The notes beneath the pieces were generated by a model. The model made no database searches, was not told the DNA's origin, and was given only the letters and a program-made list of their open reading frames with translations. Shown here one piece after another: positions 26,481 through 39,402 of a DNA stretch of 64,000 nucleotides; position 1 is the stretch's first letter, and each line of letters starts with the position of its first letter. This DNA comes from Homalodisca vitripennis (lineage: Eukaryota > Arthropoda > Insecta > Hemiptera > Cicadellidae). Where the stretch lies: positions 3,184,501 to 3,248,500 of the forward strand of contig NC_060207.1 of the NCBI RefSeq assembly GCF_021130785.1. Reading direction: 5' to 3'. The position numbers and the translations under genes are program-made.

Positions 26481-29265
26481 GTGAAGCCGCGCGTAACTGT
26501 TAGTATTACATAATAACCATAATGTCAATAAAAGATATTAAACATATTGACGTAACAAGTAAAATACACAAGAAGAACAATATATTCTAATTTAAGTTTG
26601 AAATCGATAAATATGTAGCCATATGTGGATTTACTTCTTGAAAAAAATTTACCTCTAGAATAAATATAAAATGCTATAAACATAAAAGAACTAAAATATC
26701 TTGTACTATATTTTATTAAGTACCATTTAATAAATACGATATTTTTCTTTTAGTTCATACAGTAATGATGTAAGTAATACTGTAATTTTCATTCAAAAAG
26801 TTATGTTTTAGTATAATCAAATGAATTCCGATTGAGACCATAAAACAAGTAATTATTTAAAATCCAATTAACTCCAGAATTAATGGGTTCAAACAAAATT
26901 AAATGTCAGACCAATTAAGTGGAGACAAGAGAAGAATGTAAATTAACTGGTACGGGATAAATAATAGCGAATCATTACTAGTTTAATTAGACTACTTCAA
27001 TATTAGTTGGAACTCATTAGTAATTTAGTTAACATTTACGCAATGTGGTTATTTATTAGTTAGACTCAGTAATAACAATAGTTGGATATAATACAGGCAA
27101 CAACAAATTTAACTCTACTATCACGTTTAATCATAAAAGAGAAAAGCATTTCATTTAAATTATTTATTCACAGAGTATTATATTCCATTTATTTTATAAC
27201 CAGCGCTAATTATTTTGTTATAACAATATTCTTCAGCATTGATTTTAGTTTCATATTTATACATCACTAATGGAATAGTGCAAAAATATAACATCTAAAT
27301 TATTCTTGGTGGAAGTGGTAAGAGTTTAGTAGTGAAGATATTTTTAATACTTTTACAAACCTTAAATTTGGTTTAAGCGCAACATCAAAAAAGACTTAAT
27401 TTTATAAAAACAATCTGTTACTAATGATAATCATGTTGGACTTGAAATTGGCTTCTAAACTTTGATAATATTAAATGTACTATATAGAATTAAAAGTATA
27501 TAAGATTTCTCAATAGTCTAATACCAGTGCACTTTTGACTTAAACAGCCAGGAAAAATAAAATAATGTTTTGGGGTTACTGAAATTTCAAGAGGACGATA
27601 AAAGCTTTCACTTCTTGACAGATTTCGTGCACAGCAGACAAATGATTACTTATATTTCCATGTGTCATTTGTATGAAGGCGTTATGACTCCATAGTAATC
27701 GTAGGAATTGTTTATAGTTATATCAGTATAAATATAAATTATCTTATTTTATTTGGAACGGTCATCTCAAGATTTACAAGACGTTTTGAACTGAACTTCT
27801 CAGCTTTACAACGGCGTAGGATTAGCCACATACCAAACGATTCCAAAGGGGGAGAATTCCACAACCCCAACAAAGAGGAAGTTTCTAAAAGATTGAGAGC
27901 TTTATAAGACTATAAACTCCCATTAAAACTTCCGTCGGCTTCTTGGAGTGTAAACGCTCACAGCCTGTGTATCATTCTAGAAATCACTTGCGATCGGGAT
28001 TCCCTATAACAATGAAGGTTTTAAAAAGGAATTAAAATTAAAAATTTAGAATTTGTGAACTTTATATACCATTTAAAAAATTAGATATATATTTAGCGTT
28101 ATATAGCTACACCACTAATGTTTATTGTGAACGCAACATCTAAATTTAACGTCATGAACATGATTGTGATGTAAAACTTTGGTTTCTTCAAATTCCGAGT
28201 GTAGGACATAAGGTTGCCAACTTCGTTGTATTCTCCAGCATAACGGTCTGTTCAGCGTTCGAGTCTGTACACTCATTTAGGCAAACGTATCCCTTCTAAG
28301 TCAAATGACAGTCGTTCTCTATACTTAACGCAATAGGTGAGTTCTTAAGTATAATGCTATTATTATTCTTACTAACAGTTACGCGTAGCTTTGCACCCGA
28401 TTTCCTGCTGAAAAATATAAACCATAGATATGTAAATTTTTAAATTGAACGTATTCTTTCAGGTTGAATAACGTATTGCGTTTTCGCAAGTAGCAGCAAT
28501 AAAAACACATTTTTCGCATTGGTTTCACTATTTTGGAAGCACGCTTTGCTGAGGTTTAAGAAAAAATAATAATATATACTTACAATATATATTTTATAAT
28601 ATTTTAATATTTTGAATTTTTAGCTATACTATACAAAGTCACTATTTATAAAAACAATAATTATTTTAGTAGATGTTTTATAGTTAATGGGTTAAGCTAC
28701 AAGACGAGTACGGGCAGTAGAAAATTAGAAGAAACTCTAAAGCAGAAAATTGGAAAAGAAGTTTTCCTGACAGGAAAAACTCAGTTTTGATTTGCAAAAC
28801 ATTATCTCTGATATAGGAGGTTTTGATAGACTAGGTCATTGAATTGTATGTGCTGTAAATCGTCAAAATTGTATACCGCTATTTGAACAATTGTAAAGAT
28901 CCATAGAAACCCTGCGGAGGACTGTCAAGGTACGCATTGAAGGTATTGCAGCAGTTACAACAAATACTGTGCTGCATAGACTTTGTTGAGTAGACAAACT
29001 GTGTAACCGACTAAGCCGTGTGCTGACCAAGCTCGTATAGACTGTGAGGAACACTATCTGCAGTTAAGTACTACAGTACCTACAGTTAAGTACCTGGTAA
29101 TAAGTTACTATGTTGATGGTACATGAATTTTATCTCGGATAAGTTTCGTCTTTCAATAGCTGGTTTTATCTACTGCTGTATGATACGTACATTTAGCCTC
29201 TAGGTAGATTTGGTATACAAATCAGTGTATTACAATTGACCTAATTGTTGAACTTTTAACATCCA
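26481..29265. other. AT-rich non-coding stretch
   Basis: No gene or element ends were recognised. Short frames at 27082-27270 (+) and 28863-29054 (-) have no recognisable motif. Confidence 0.55.
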
Positions 29266-30960
29266 ACAGCAAAATTTAATGAAGAAATCAAAGAATATTT
29301 GGTGAAAAATAGTCCAGACCAAGATATATTATTTACCAATTTCGCATTGCTGTTACAAAAACACCTCGCACCTCCATTTTTTATACACTTCTCAAAATTC
29401 GTAAGAATATTTAAAATCCCCCTGGCAGGAATTTAGTTTTGGGGACTGACTGAAAAGATGTCGTATTTTCTTGATGATAAATTGCTGTACGTAAAATCTT
29501 TTCTAACATGTATGAAAGATTCAGTGAATTTTGTCAATCAACTTTCCATTATGAACCAAACATTACCTGAAGACTTTACTTTAGAAATCGTGAATATCAA
29601 TTCTCTGTATGTCAACATTTCACATGAAGTTGGATTAAAAGCTGCTGAATATTATTTTTTTTATTCACGATCGAGTAACTCTAACCTTTTAGCAAACTAC
29701 ACATTTTATTATTTTTTGATCACAATGATACTTACAATGAACAATGTTTAGTTCTATAACCAAAATTAGCCTCAAACGTCTTGTAATGGAGCGGAACTAG
29801 AGTTGCCCCATATTACGCAATGTATTTATGGGGTAAACCTATAAAATAATGAAAATAATAAATTTAAATGATAGTTGTAGATACACAACGCCTATTACCT
29901 TTGAAACTGCTACGATAAGTAGATGATATTTGTTCATCTGCAATCATGCAGTCAATTTTTATAACACAATATCTAAACGAACTTTAAGAATTCTCTTTTT
30001 AAATTTTCATTGATATATTCAAAGTATAAAGCTACGTTTCTATATTTCGGAATATTTAGAAGGATTCCGGATTACTACAAACAAAATTACATATAAAATA
30101 GACTAACACTATGGACTGACTTCATTTCTCAAGTTTTATTTGTTGTATGTCAACAAATCAGTTCCGAAAAGTTCCGTGTGTCAGTAAGAGCAAAGTACTT
30201 ATGAGGTAGCCAATCTGATTTCTTAAACTACATTGTAAACTTAGGTAAAACATTCAAAGATTTAGATTACCCTGAAAACATTTTATAATTAAAATTAACC
30301 TCTATTTAATGTCTTAAATCATGTCTTAAGAGTTCATACGATTATTGAAAAGAAACTAAATGTGTTACTCAACCCTTCTCTGGTGTAATACAAATTCATT
30401 CTAGTATAAAAAGTGCTTTTAATGTTTTTTTTTTTCAAAATTATGTTGACACTTTAAATTTCATTTCAAATGATGAGGACAGTTTTAGAAGACCTCCAAA
30501 TTTAAAAATAATCTGGCTAACAGATGAGTTCCAAAATGTATTAACCATAGAATAAATAGATGGGATCCTTGTATAAACTACAATTTGGATCATATAAATT
30601 TTTAAACTCGTAAAGAGAGGAGTAATACTGGATTGATTGGCAACGTCAAATGAAATTATACAATTAATGTAATATACGAAAAAATTAAATGTAAGTTTTA
30701 CTGCAATCAAGATATTAGCCAAATATCTAATTATTTAAGAATTTTGTTGACAGGAAAAAAGGTGATATTTTTTCTATCACGATAAAGGAAATCCATTGGC
30801 AGTAGATTATCTAGAACATAAACAAGGCAAAATGTAACAGTGTTTAACATAAAAGGAATGCACAAAATACCACCACGTCCTGATGAGAATTGCTATAGAT
30901 TAAAACTAAAGCACATAGAGCGAATTATTTAGAAGAAAGAAGTCCATTTAGATTAAATAA
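29266..30960 (+). mobile_element. Penelope-like retroelement relic
   Basis: Pieces match the order of a Penelope-like element protein. N-terminal RT appears as SIFYTLLKIRKN and NPPGRNLVLGTD (29370-29455), like the family's FYLLPKIHK...PGRPIVS. Motif A follows in the open frame 29458-29751, then the motif C region at about 29913-29930. A FKDLDYPENIL segment (about 30255-30290) is followed by FRRPPNLKIIW (about 30480-30515). A weak C-terminal SPFRLNK-like end lies near 30940, where the GIY-YIG endonuclease would finish. Many frameshifts and stops are present. Terminal repeats were not found. Confidence 0.75.
29458..29751 (+). pseudogene. Penelope-like reverse transcriptase, fingers and motif A
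   Basis: A 97-codon open piece of a reverse transcriptase. Residues ~15-30 (YVKSFLTCMKDSVNFVNQ) correspond to the family's YIKDTTDFL region. Residues ~44-54 (VNINSLYVNIS) correspond to MDVTSLYTNIP, motif A. The catalytic Asp is Asn here (codon 29593-29595). Further on, motif C reads stop-VDD (29916-29927) in place of YVDD, the Tyr codon having become TAA. Either change alone would inactivate the enzyme. The ATG is probably internal, since homology continues upstream in another frame. Confidence 0.8.
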
Positions 30961-31401
30961 ATGATAGTTTTTTAAATAAATGTTATAGATTCAAAATTTA
31001 AAAACAATCATAAGTATCTTTCCACCAATTTAAAAACCCAACTATTCAATTAAGATTAAATTAGGTAAATTTAACATCCGTTGGACTTTTATATTTATAT
31101 AGTGGCATTTAGGGATGCGCTCCTCACCGCAAGAACGAAAGGTTTGTACGGAAAGGGGAGAAATTGAGGAGACAGCAACAAGGGTGCAGATAGCCAGGGG
31201 TGGCAGCAAACCTGAGAAGGTGCTTCTGTCAGTCGCCATCTCGCGAAGTAACGCTTCGTCGAGCGGTCCCTCATAGTGTTTTATGTGAAGAAGTGAAATG
31301 TGGTGGGGGTGGCTTTGGTGAATGTAGAGTCCCACACTTTGGGGAGTAACGGAATACTACCCCAGTTTGGCCAGTAAAGATTTCCCAACCTTTTGGCATC
31401 G

Positions 31402-31406
<5 letters not shown>
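30961..31406. other. GC-richer stretch left of the microsatellite
   Basis: Positions ~31095-31380 are richer in GC than the surroundings. A 97-codon minus frame (31042-31335) has no recognisable domain. Function unknown. Confidence 0.3.

Positions 31407-31490
<84 letters not shown>
31407..31490. repeat. (AC)42 microsatellite
   Basis: An uninterrupted AC dinucleotide run of 84 bp, followed by aataataata. The poly-Val-Cys frames on the minus strand are artefacts of it. Confidence 0.98.
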
Positions 31491-31493
<3 letters not shown>

Positions 31494-33626
31494 AATAATA
31501 AAAATATGAAACTTCTTAGGCACTTTTAGGATTACAGAAAATCAGTGGAAAATTTTGTTTAAACATCATAAATTAATCCTTTTGTATGAACAGAGTATCT
31601 TACTATTTAAACATCCACTACTTGAATAAAGATATTAAAAGTTTAAATTTTAGATTGTTACTAATTAAAAATTACGAGAAACCCGTTTAAAGAAAATATA
31701 AAATCTGTTCAAAACGAAATGGAAAATAAAAGTTTTTTGAATGAATATAACTCTTTTGGTGATAATGTCAAGGTATTAAAATTCAATTCAACTTTGTTGA
31801 AAACAATAAAAATTATATTGTAACACTATTAGCAGTAATTGTCAATAATTAAGAAAGTATGTAATAATACTAAACATCTCAATTTTATAAGGTCAGTTTT
31901 TATATGTTTTAAATCAATTGGTATATAAAAGCACACTCTAAAGGACACATGGGAAAACAGTGTAGTTTACTTTAGACAACCAGTATTTCTTTAAAACTGC
32001 TCTTAGTATAAAAATTATAGGGAACAAAAACATTTTTTTCAAAATTGATATCAAACGGAAAACTTGATTTGCCTCTCTGCGATACAGAAATTGTTAGTCA
32101 GCATTATGATTGTCATTACAGCTTGGTTGTGTTGAAGGTCGAAAATATCATTTTATTCTGTAATTTCCATCGTGGTTACCCGATGTAAGTATATTCGCTA
32201 AACTTAGCCAAATTCCATCCAGTGACACGCTCCACTAACGAACTCAGTCTTCCTTATACAGATATTAAGCTTCGTGCACAATTTGAAGTATTTACTTAAT
32301 TTCGTTTTGGATATATCGGGCAGATCGATATTACATACAGATAGACAGACAGACATAAATGAATTGTTTCCAACCCATTAGGGGTAGGCTTCACTAACAC
32401 TCAGTCAATAAAACTTGCCAAATCCTCAATCACCAGTACTGAACAGGAATAGACTAAAGAATACTCGTTATACAATGTGACTGAAACGTTCACTAAGATA
32501 TTACGCAATTTATTTTCTGTCTTGGTAAGCAAACGTTTAGTTTACTCAAGACACGTAGATTTTTAATGGCCACGTCCCTTGTTAACGATGTTAAAGTCCA
32601 ATTCATTCATTTGTGTAATCTTCTCCTAATGTGGTAGAACTGAGACGAACCTGATATAGTTGTAAGGCCAGACCGGTAACGTCGTATAGGGACTCAATCA
32701 GCCAGTTCTCATAAACATTACATTATCAATAATATATGCTGTTTTCATTTAACTCAGCATATTATTAATTGTTTAGTTGTAATAATGCACTATAAATATA
32801 ATCCGGTCTGCCCGTGGAAACTCTAAAATAAATAAGCGGACATCACATTTTGTTGTAATAGAACTCGCATTTAAACTGTTAAAAGTTTATTGCTTAATTA
32901 ATTGCTTCGATATCGATTAATTATTAAATCTTGAAACTGTACCATACTATGATAAAACAATCATTTCGCAGACGATTTTAAAGAATAAGCTTATTATTAT
33001 AAAATTAACATCAGACGAACATGTATTAGTTGTATTTTTATTCTAATACATTTCTTAGTGTATAACTCAAATCCAATGTCAAATTAACATTATTAATATG
33101 GTAATATTATCTTAATTTAATGCGAATCATTTTTCCTTCATGTCAAAATGAACGGTCACATATTTTTTGCAACACCCAAGGACAAACGCGTCCAAATGCC
33201 TATATATACTTAAGTAATATAATAGGAATTAAAACAAGTTAATTGATAAATTTCATTGAAAATATATGGAGATAATCTTGTTGCAAAATCACAACCATGG
33301 AATTATTACTTAATACTCTTTGTAGTTATTTTGTTACTAGCCTACTGTATGGTTTTATAATATAAAATAAAATCCTAACATCTTTATCATTAAACTAATG
33401 TTATCAACATCATGCAAACATATTTACTAAAGAACTAAGTTTTTTTTTTAAATTAACTATTGTTGTGGATTGATAGTAATACAAAAGTAATTTAATATTC
33501 TAGTAGTAGTAAGTATTGTAAGTAGGAGTTACCCGTGGTATTGACTCCAATTAACTATTAAATAACAGGTACACCATAATCATATCCATTTTAAATATCA
33601 TAATAATATCTCCCAATTCCTTTCAG
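31491..33626. other. AT-rich non-coding stretch
   Basis: No gene was recognised. A short gacagacagaca run occurs near 32345. Confidence 0.55.
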
Positions 33627-33693
33627 AATAGGTGGACTTTATGTTTACACAGCAATGTTTTGAGGCCATGAAATCGGAAAGTGAGACAGATAG
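33627..33693 (+). other. Candidate internal exon, weak
   Basis: A 67-nt segment lies between an acceptor-like tcccaattcctttcag (ending 33626) and a donor-like ag/gtgaga (33694). One frame reads IGGLYVYTAMF before a stop, so a coding role would need the exon to be terminal or non-coding. Only the splice-site quality supports it. Confidence 0.15.
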
Positions 33694-34103
33694 GTGAGAA
33701 CCAATAAAATAAACATTTTTATCTGAAATATTCATAATTTTCTAAGCGTTAAACAATAACAAGTATGGCTAGAATAATTTAATTTATGTATGACCGTTCA
33801 TAAAATAGCTCAAAAATAAACTGACCTTGCGGACATACAATTTAGCGTCATGCCTTATTTCTACATCAATACTAATGAATTCAATGATAGTACATTTTCT
33901 CGAGAGTTTTAAAATATATTTACTTTAGTCTCATTGGTAATCAATGCCAACATAACGAGAAACAGAAGAATAAATACATTTGTAAGAAAACTAATAATAA
34001 TCATATGAGATTTTGATTATGTGAAATTTTCATTCATTGATTAAGAAAAAACTGTAATATAGTGAAAAATCAATGTTAAAAGTTGATGTTATGAACTTAA
34101 TGA

Positions 34104-37100
34104 ATAAAGATATTATTGAACCATGTAGCAAGATAACTAGGGAAACATTACATGTATCTCTAGACGTAAAATTCTGCGTGAAACTTCGTTTCCAAATAGA
34201 CCAGAATGAGTTCTATGATTGTGCATGTCCACAAATAAAGATATTATTGAACCATGTGGCAAGATATCTAGAGAAACATTACAATGTATCTCTAGACGTA
34301 AAATTCTGCGTGAAACTTCGTTTCCAAATAGGCCAGAATGAGTTCTATGATTGTGCATGTCCACAAATAAAGATATTAATGAACCATGTGGCAAGATATC
34401 TAGAGAAACATTACAATGTATCTCTAGACGTAAAATTCTGCGTGAAACTTCGTTTCCAAATAGACCAGAATGAGTTGTATGATTGTGCATGTCCACAAAT
34501 AAAGTTATTAATGAACCATGTGGCAAGATATCTAGAGAAACATTACATGTATCTCTAGACGTAAAATTATGCGTGAAACTTCGTTTCCAAATAGACCAGA
34601 ATGAGTTCTATGATTGTGCATGTCCACAAAAAAAGATATTATTGAACCATGTGGCAAGATATCTAGAGAAACATTACAATGTATCTCTAGACGTAAAATT
34701 CTGTGTGAAACTTCGTTTCCAAATAGACCAGAATGAGTTCTATGATTGTGCATGTCCACAAATAAAGATATTATTGAACCATGTCGCAAGATATCTAGAG
34801 AAACATTACAATGTATATCTAGACGTAAAATTCTGCGTGAAACTTCGTTTCCAAATAGACCAGAATGAGTTCTATGATTATGCATGTCCACAAATAAAGA
34901 TATTAATGAACCATGTGGCAAGATATCTAGAGAAACATTACAATGTATTTCTAGACGTAAATTCTGCGTGAAACTTCGTTTCCCAAGAATAGGACCAGAA
35001 TGAGTTGTATGATTGTGCATGTCCACAAATAAAGATATTAATGAACCATGTGGCAAGATATCTAGAGAAACATTACAATGTAATCTCTAGACGTAAAATT
35101 CTGCGTGAAACTTTTTCGTTTCCAAATAGACCAGAATGAGTTCTATGATTGTGCATGTCCACAAATAAAGATATTAATGAACCATGTGGCAAGATATCTA
35201 TAGAATAATTTCAACGTATCTCTAGACGTAAAATTTTGCGTGAAAACTTCGTTTCCAAATAGACCAGAATGAGTTCTATGATTGTGCATGTCCACAAATA
35301 AAGATATTAATGAATGAATGTGGCAAGATATCTAGAGAAACATTACAATGTATATCTTAGACGTAAAATTTCTGCGTGAAACTTCGTTTCCAAATAGACC
35401 AGAATGAGTTCTATGATTATGCATGTCCACAAATAAAGATATTACTGAACCATGTGGCAAGATATCTAGAGAAAACATTACATGTATCTCTAGACGTAAA
35501 ATTCTGCGTGAAACTTCGTTTCTAAATAGACCAGAATGAGTTCTATGATAGTGCATGTCCACAAATAAAGATATTAATGAACCATGTGGCAAGATATCTA
35601 GAGAAACATTACAATGTATTTCTAGACGTAAAATTCTGCGTGAAACTTCGTTTCCAAATAGACCAGAATGAGTTGTATGATTGTGCAATGTCCACAAATA
35701 AAGATATTAATGAACATGTGGCAAGATATCTAGAGAAACATTACAATGTATCTCTAGACGTAAAATTCTGCGTGAAACTTCGTTTCCAAAATAGACCCAG
35801 AATGAGTTCTATGATTTGTGCATGTCCACAAATAAAGATATTAATGAACCATGTGGCAAGATATCTATAGAAACATTACAACGTATATCTAGACGTAAAA
35901 TTTTGCGTGAAACTTCGTTTCCAAATAGACCAGAATGAGTTCTATGATTGTGCATGTCCACAAATAAAGATATTAATGAAAAACCATGTGGCAAGATATC
36001 TAGATGAAACATTACAATGTATCTCTAGACGTAAAATTCTGCGTGAAAACTTCGTTTCCAAATAGACCAGAATGAGTTCTATGATTGTGCATGTCCACAA
36101 ATAAAGATATTAATGAACCATGTGGCAAGATAATCTAAAAACATTACAATGTATCTCTAGACGTAAAATTCTGCGTGAAACTTCGTTTCCAAATAGACCA
36201 GAATGAGTTGTATGATTGTGCATGTCCACAAATAAAGTTATTAATGATCCATGTGGCAAGATATCTAGAGTAAACATTACATGTATTCTCTAGACGTAAA
36301 ATTATGCGTGAAACTTCGTTTCCAAATAGACCAGAATGAGTTCTATGATTTGTGCATGTCCACAAATAAAGATATTATTGAACCATGTGGCAAGATATCT
36401 AGAGAAACATTACAATGTATATCTAGACGTAAAATTCTGCGTGAAACTTCGTTTCCAAATAGACCAGAATGAGTTCTATGATTATGCATGTCCACAAATA
36501 AAGATATTAATGAACCATGTGGCAAGATATCTAGAGAAACATTACATGTATCTCTAGACGTAAAATTCTGCGTGAAACTTCGTTTCCAAATAGACCAGAA
36601 TGAGTTCTATGATAGTGCATGTCCACAAATAAAGATATTAATGAACCATGTGGCTAGATATCTAGAGAAACATTACAATGTATCTCTAGACGTAAAATTC
36701 TGCGTGAAACTTCGTTTCCAAATAGACCAGAATGAGTTCTATGATTGTGCATGTCCACAAATAAAGATATTAATGAACCATGTGGCAAGATATCTAGAGA
36801 AACATTACAATGTATCTCTAGACGTAAAATTCTGCGTGAAACTTCGTTTCCAAATAGACCAGAATGAGTTGTATGATTGTGCATGTCCACAAATAAAGAT
36901 ATTAATGAACCGTGTGGCAAGATATCTAGAGAAACATTACAATGTATCTCTAGACGTAAAATTCTGCGTGAAACTTCGTTTCCAAATAGACCAGAATGAG
37001 TTCTATGATTGTGCATGTCCACAAATAAAGATATTAATGAACCATGTGGCAAGATATCTATAGAAACATTACAACGTATCTCTAGACGTAAAATTCTGCG

Positions 37101-37161
37101 TGAAACTTCGTTTCCAAATAGACCAGAATGAGTTCTATGATTGTGCATGTCCACAAGTAAA
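34104..37161. repeat. 132-bp minisatellite array, about 23 copies
   Basis: The unit is 132 bp (131 where acatg replaces acaatg). It runs from ataaagatatta through tctagacgtaaaattctgcg to tgtgcatgtccaca. The period is 44 codons, and at least one frame on each strand lacks stops, so long frames appear on both strands (for example 34073-34558 and 36488-37063 plus; 34532-35056 and 36654-37178 minus). This two-strand openness shows that the frames follow from the repeat period rather than selection. Copies at 34104-34960 and 36370-37161 keep frame, whereas those at 34965-36365 carry many one- or two-base indels. Confidence 0.95.
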
Positions 37162-37545
37162 GTTTGGCTGATTTTCATTGCAGCCTATCACTCTTTTCTA
37201 CAGGATGTATGTACAATTTTGTTTTATATACGTTTATCTCAACGTTTTTTTTCTGTCCACATGACACTCAAGAATGAAATGACCTAACATTCTGATATTT
37301 TGCTAGCAAGTTCAACGATCAACAAGATGTAGCGTACTCCTGCGTTGTATTTTAATGAATATCTCCAACAAGTTTAATAACTCTAAACTACTATTTAGGC
37401 CAGAATATATTAAATCCGTAGTAGTCTTAGTGACAGCACAATGTCTCACGCCATAATATCCACCTCCACCCACGATCCTGTGCTGCCACGATCAATAAAA
37501 TATATACATACATATACACTAACATATAAATACACATAGCAATAA

Positions 37546-37548
<3 letters not shown>

Positions 37549-37588
<40 letters not shown>
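37549..37588. repeat. (TA)n microsatellite
   Basis: About 20 TA dinucleotides, flanked by tatacatacatata-type degenerate sequence. Confidence 0.95.
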
Positions 37589-37594
<6 letters not shown>

Positions 37595-37759
37595 TTTGTC
37601 TGTACACTGTGAAAATATCTAGTTTCAGCCTTTGTAATTTTTATTTGGTTTAAGTTTTTCCTGGTGCTTTAGCAGCTTTTGCATTCCCCACAGAGAACAT
37701 ACATACTCAGATCTGCAAAATATACAAAAAGTGTTTACTTGCGGCGATAAAAATCTTCT

Positions 37760-38110
37760 GAATCTTCGTAAGTGTGGTTTTTATCCCCTAGAAGAACTAA
37801 ATTTTTCTATTCCCTAATTCCCGAGGTCCTACTAAGATGAAATTTTAAATACGCATATCTTGATGCCTCAACAGAAAAAGAAAACATTTTTTGTACAGAT
37901 GAAAACTCTGATAGGTTAAATAAGAGTTGTAGTCCCAAAAAGAACTATATTTTGTTCTTGAACTTCCCTCTGTCCCATAAAGATGAAATTTCACTCACAC
38001 AAGCTTTATTATGTAAATATGAAAAAATATTTTCATGGATACCAGTCATAAGGGTTTAATGGAATGGCAACCTCTAGAAGAACTATTTTCCTTTTAACTT
38101 CCACTCACAC
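37760..38110. repeat. Decayed ~140-bp periodic repeat, copy B
   Basis: Related phrases occur at about 37783 (cccctagaagaact), 37927 (gtcccaaaaagaact) and 38065 (acctctagaagaact), 137-144 bp apart. Shared blocks between them include ataaagatgaaattt and ttttcatggata...tttaatgg. The block order matches 890-1290, 36 kb away. Likely an old dispersed satellite family. Confidence 0.55.
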
Positions 38111-39054
38111 TAATATATCCGTATGTATTCTGATAGCATTAATAAAATTACATAAAAAATAAGTATTTAACAAATATTGTTAAAGAAGTTAACACGAAGG
38201 TAAAACAGCTAACAGTTATGGTAATTTAGCAGAAATAGTATCAGCCAAGAGATTCTCGGCATGTTTTGTGTTTTAGGTATACACGTTAAGGTCAGGAATG
38301 TTAAAGGTGGTTTAGTTATTCAAACTTTAGTGTTGCTTAAAATCTCGACTGTGTACAATGAATTATCATAAAATAGATATTAACTCCTGTCAAGATAAAT
38401 GATCAAGTAACCTTACAGTTATCTGCCTTGCATTAATCAAGTTATAATGTAAATACAAATCAGTAAGCAAAGATCTTCACTCTTATAATTTCAGTAAACG
38501 CAATATAAAGAAAAGTAAATATATAAACTGGTTTATTTGGGATTTGTTTCACATAGCTATGATTACTAATTGAATAACTGTGAATTTTTAAATATTACTT
38601 GACTTTGTTAACATGTTTATAATATGTATTTCGCTATTAAAGATTTAAAGGTTTGTGTAAAATACATTTAAAGGACCATAGCTTTAAATAAATTAAAAGT
38701 ATGTAAGCATCATTATGTAAACATCATTCATGATTATTTTTAATACTAAAGTCTGTTATTTCAGTAGGCATTTCTTTGGTAGTTATTAAAACAACTATTT
38801 TCAATTGTTCATCACTAGCACGTAAATATAAATTACTACGAATACGTAATCGTACTAATATTAATTGCAGTATATATTAGTCTATGCTTCATACTATGAT
38901 CACAAAAATTATTTTCTAGAAAAAGATGCATACTACTAATTTTTGCAGGAAATTAAGTTTGTTAATATATTTGATAAAACTCTTCAAATTTGAGTTGATA
39001 TTAATGTAATTTGCTCACGTAATTGTCAGTTTAGTTCACAGAACAATCCCGTAG
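38111..39054. other. AT-rich non-coding stretch
   Basis: Nothing recognised. Confidence 0.55.
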
Positions 39055-39402
39055 ATAAACTTTCGGCGTGGGCTGAGATCTGATCACTTGGCTCTGAACC
39101 CTACAGCACTGCCTGGCTTACATCACTGGCTAACTGCATAACTATGTTTGTGAAAGCAATACTGTACTAAGCTTATCAGTTGAGAGCGAAACTCGGCACA
39201 ATAGCAGAGCTACAGTGAGCCCTGCAATAAACTTTCGGCGTGGGCTGAGATCTGATCACTTGGCTCTGAACCCTACAGCACTGCCTGGCTTACATCACTG
39301 GCTAACTGCATAACTATGTTTGTGAAAGCAATACTGTACTAAGCTTATCAGTTGAGAGCGAAACTCGGCACAATAGCAGAGCTACAGTGAGCCCTGCAAT
39401 AA
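39055..39402. repeat. Perfect 172-bp tandem duplication
   Basis: The segment from ataaactttcggcgtggg to cagtgagccctgca occurs twice in tandem, offset 172 bp, with no difference found by eye. It is GC-richer than its flanks. Complete identity points to a very recent duplication or an assembly artefact. No open frame or box A/B pattern convinced me of a gene or SINE. Confidence 0.9.

Noticed and set aside
30441..30722. 93-codon minus-strand frame
   Set aside because: It is antisense to Penelope-like blocks (FRRPPNLKIIW on the plus strand) and AT-rich, so it is a shadow frame.
31271..31523. Val-Cys repeat proteins on the minus strand
   Set aside because: Direct translation of the (AC)42 microsatellite.
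34104..37161. CRISPR array
   Set aside because: The whole 132-bp unit repeats with no unique spacers, and the sequence is eukaryotic. The same holds for the other arrays.
39055..39402. tRNA-derived SINE pair
   Set aside because: ggctctgaaccc only loosely resembles a B box, and no poly(A) tail or A box was found.
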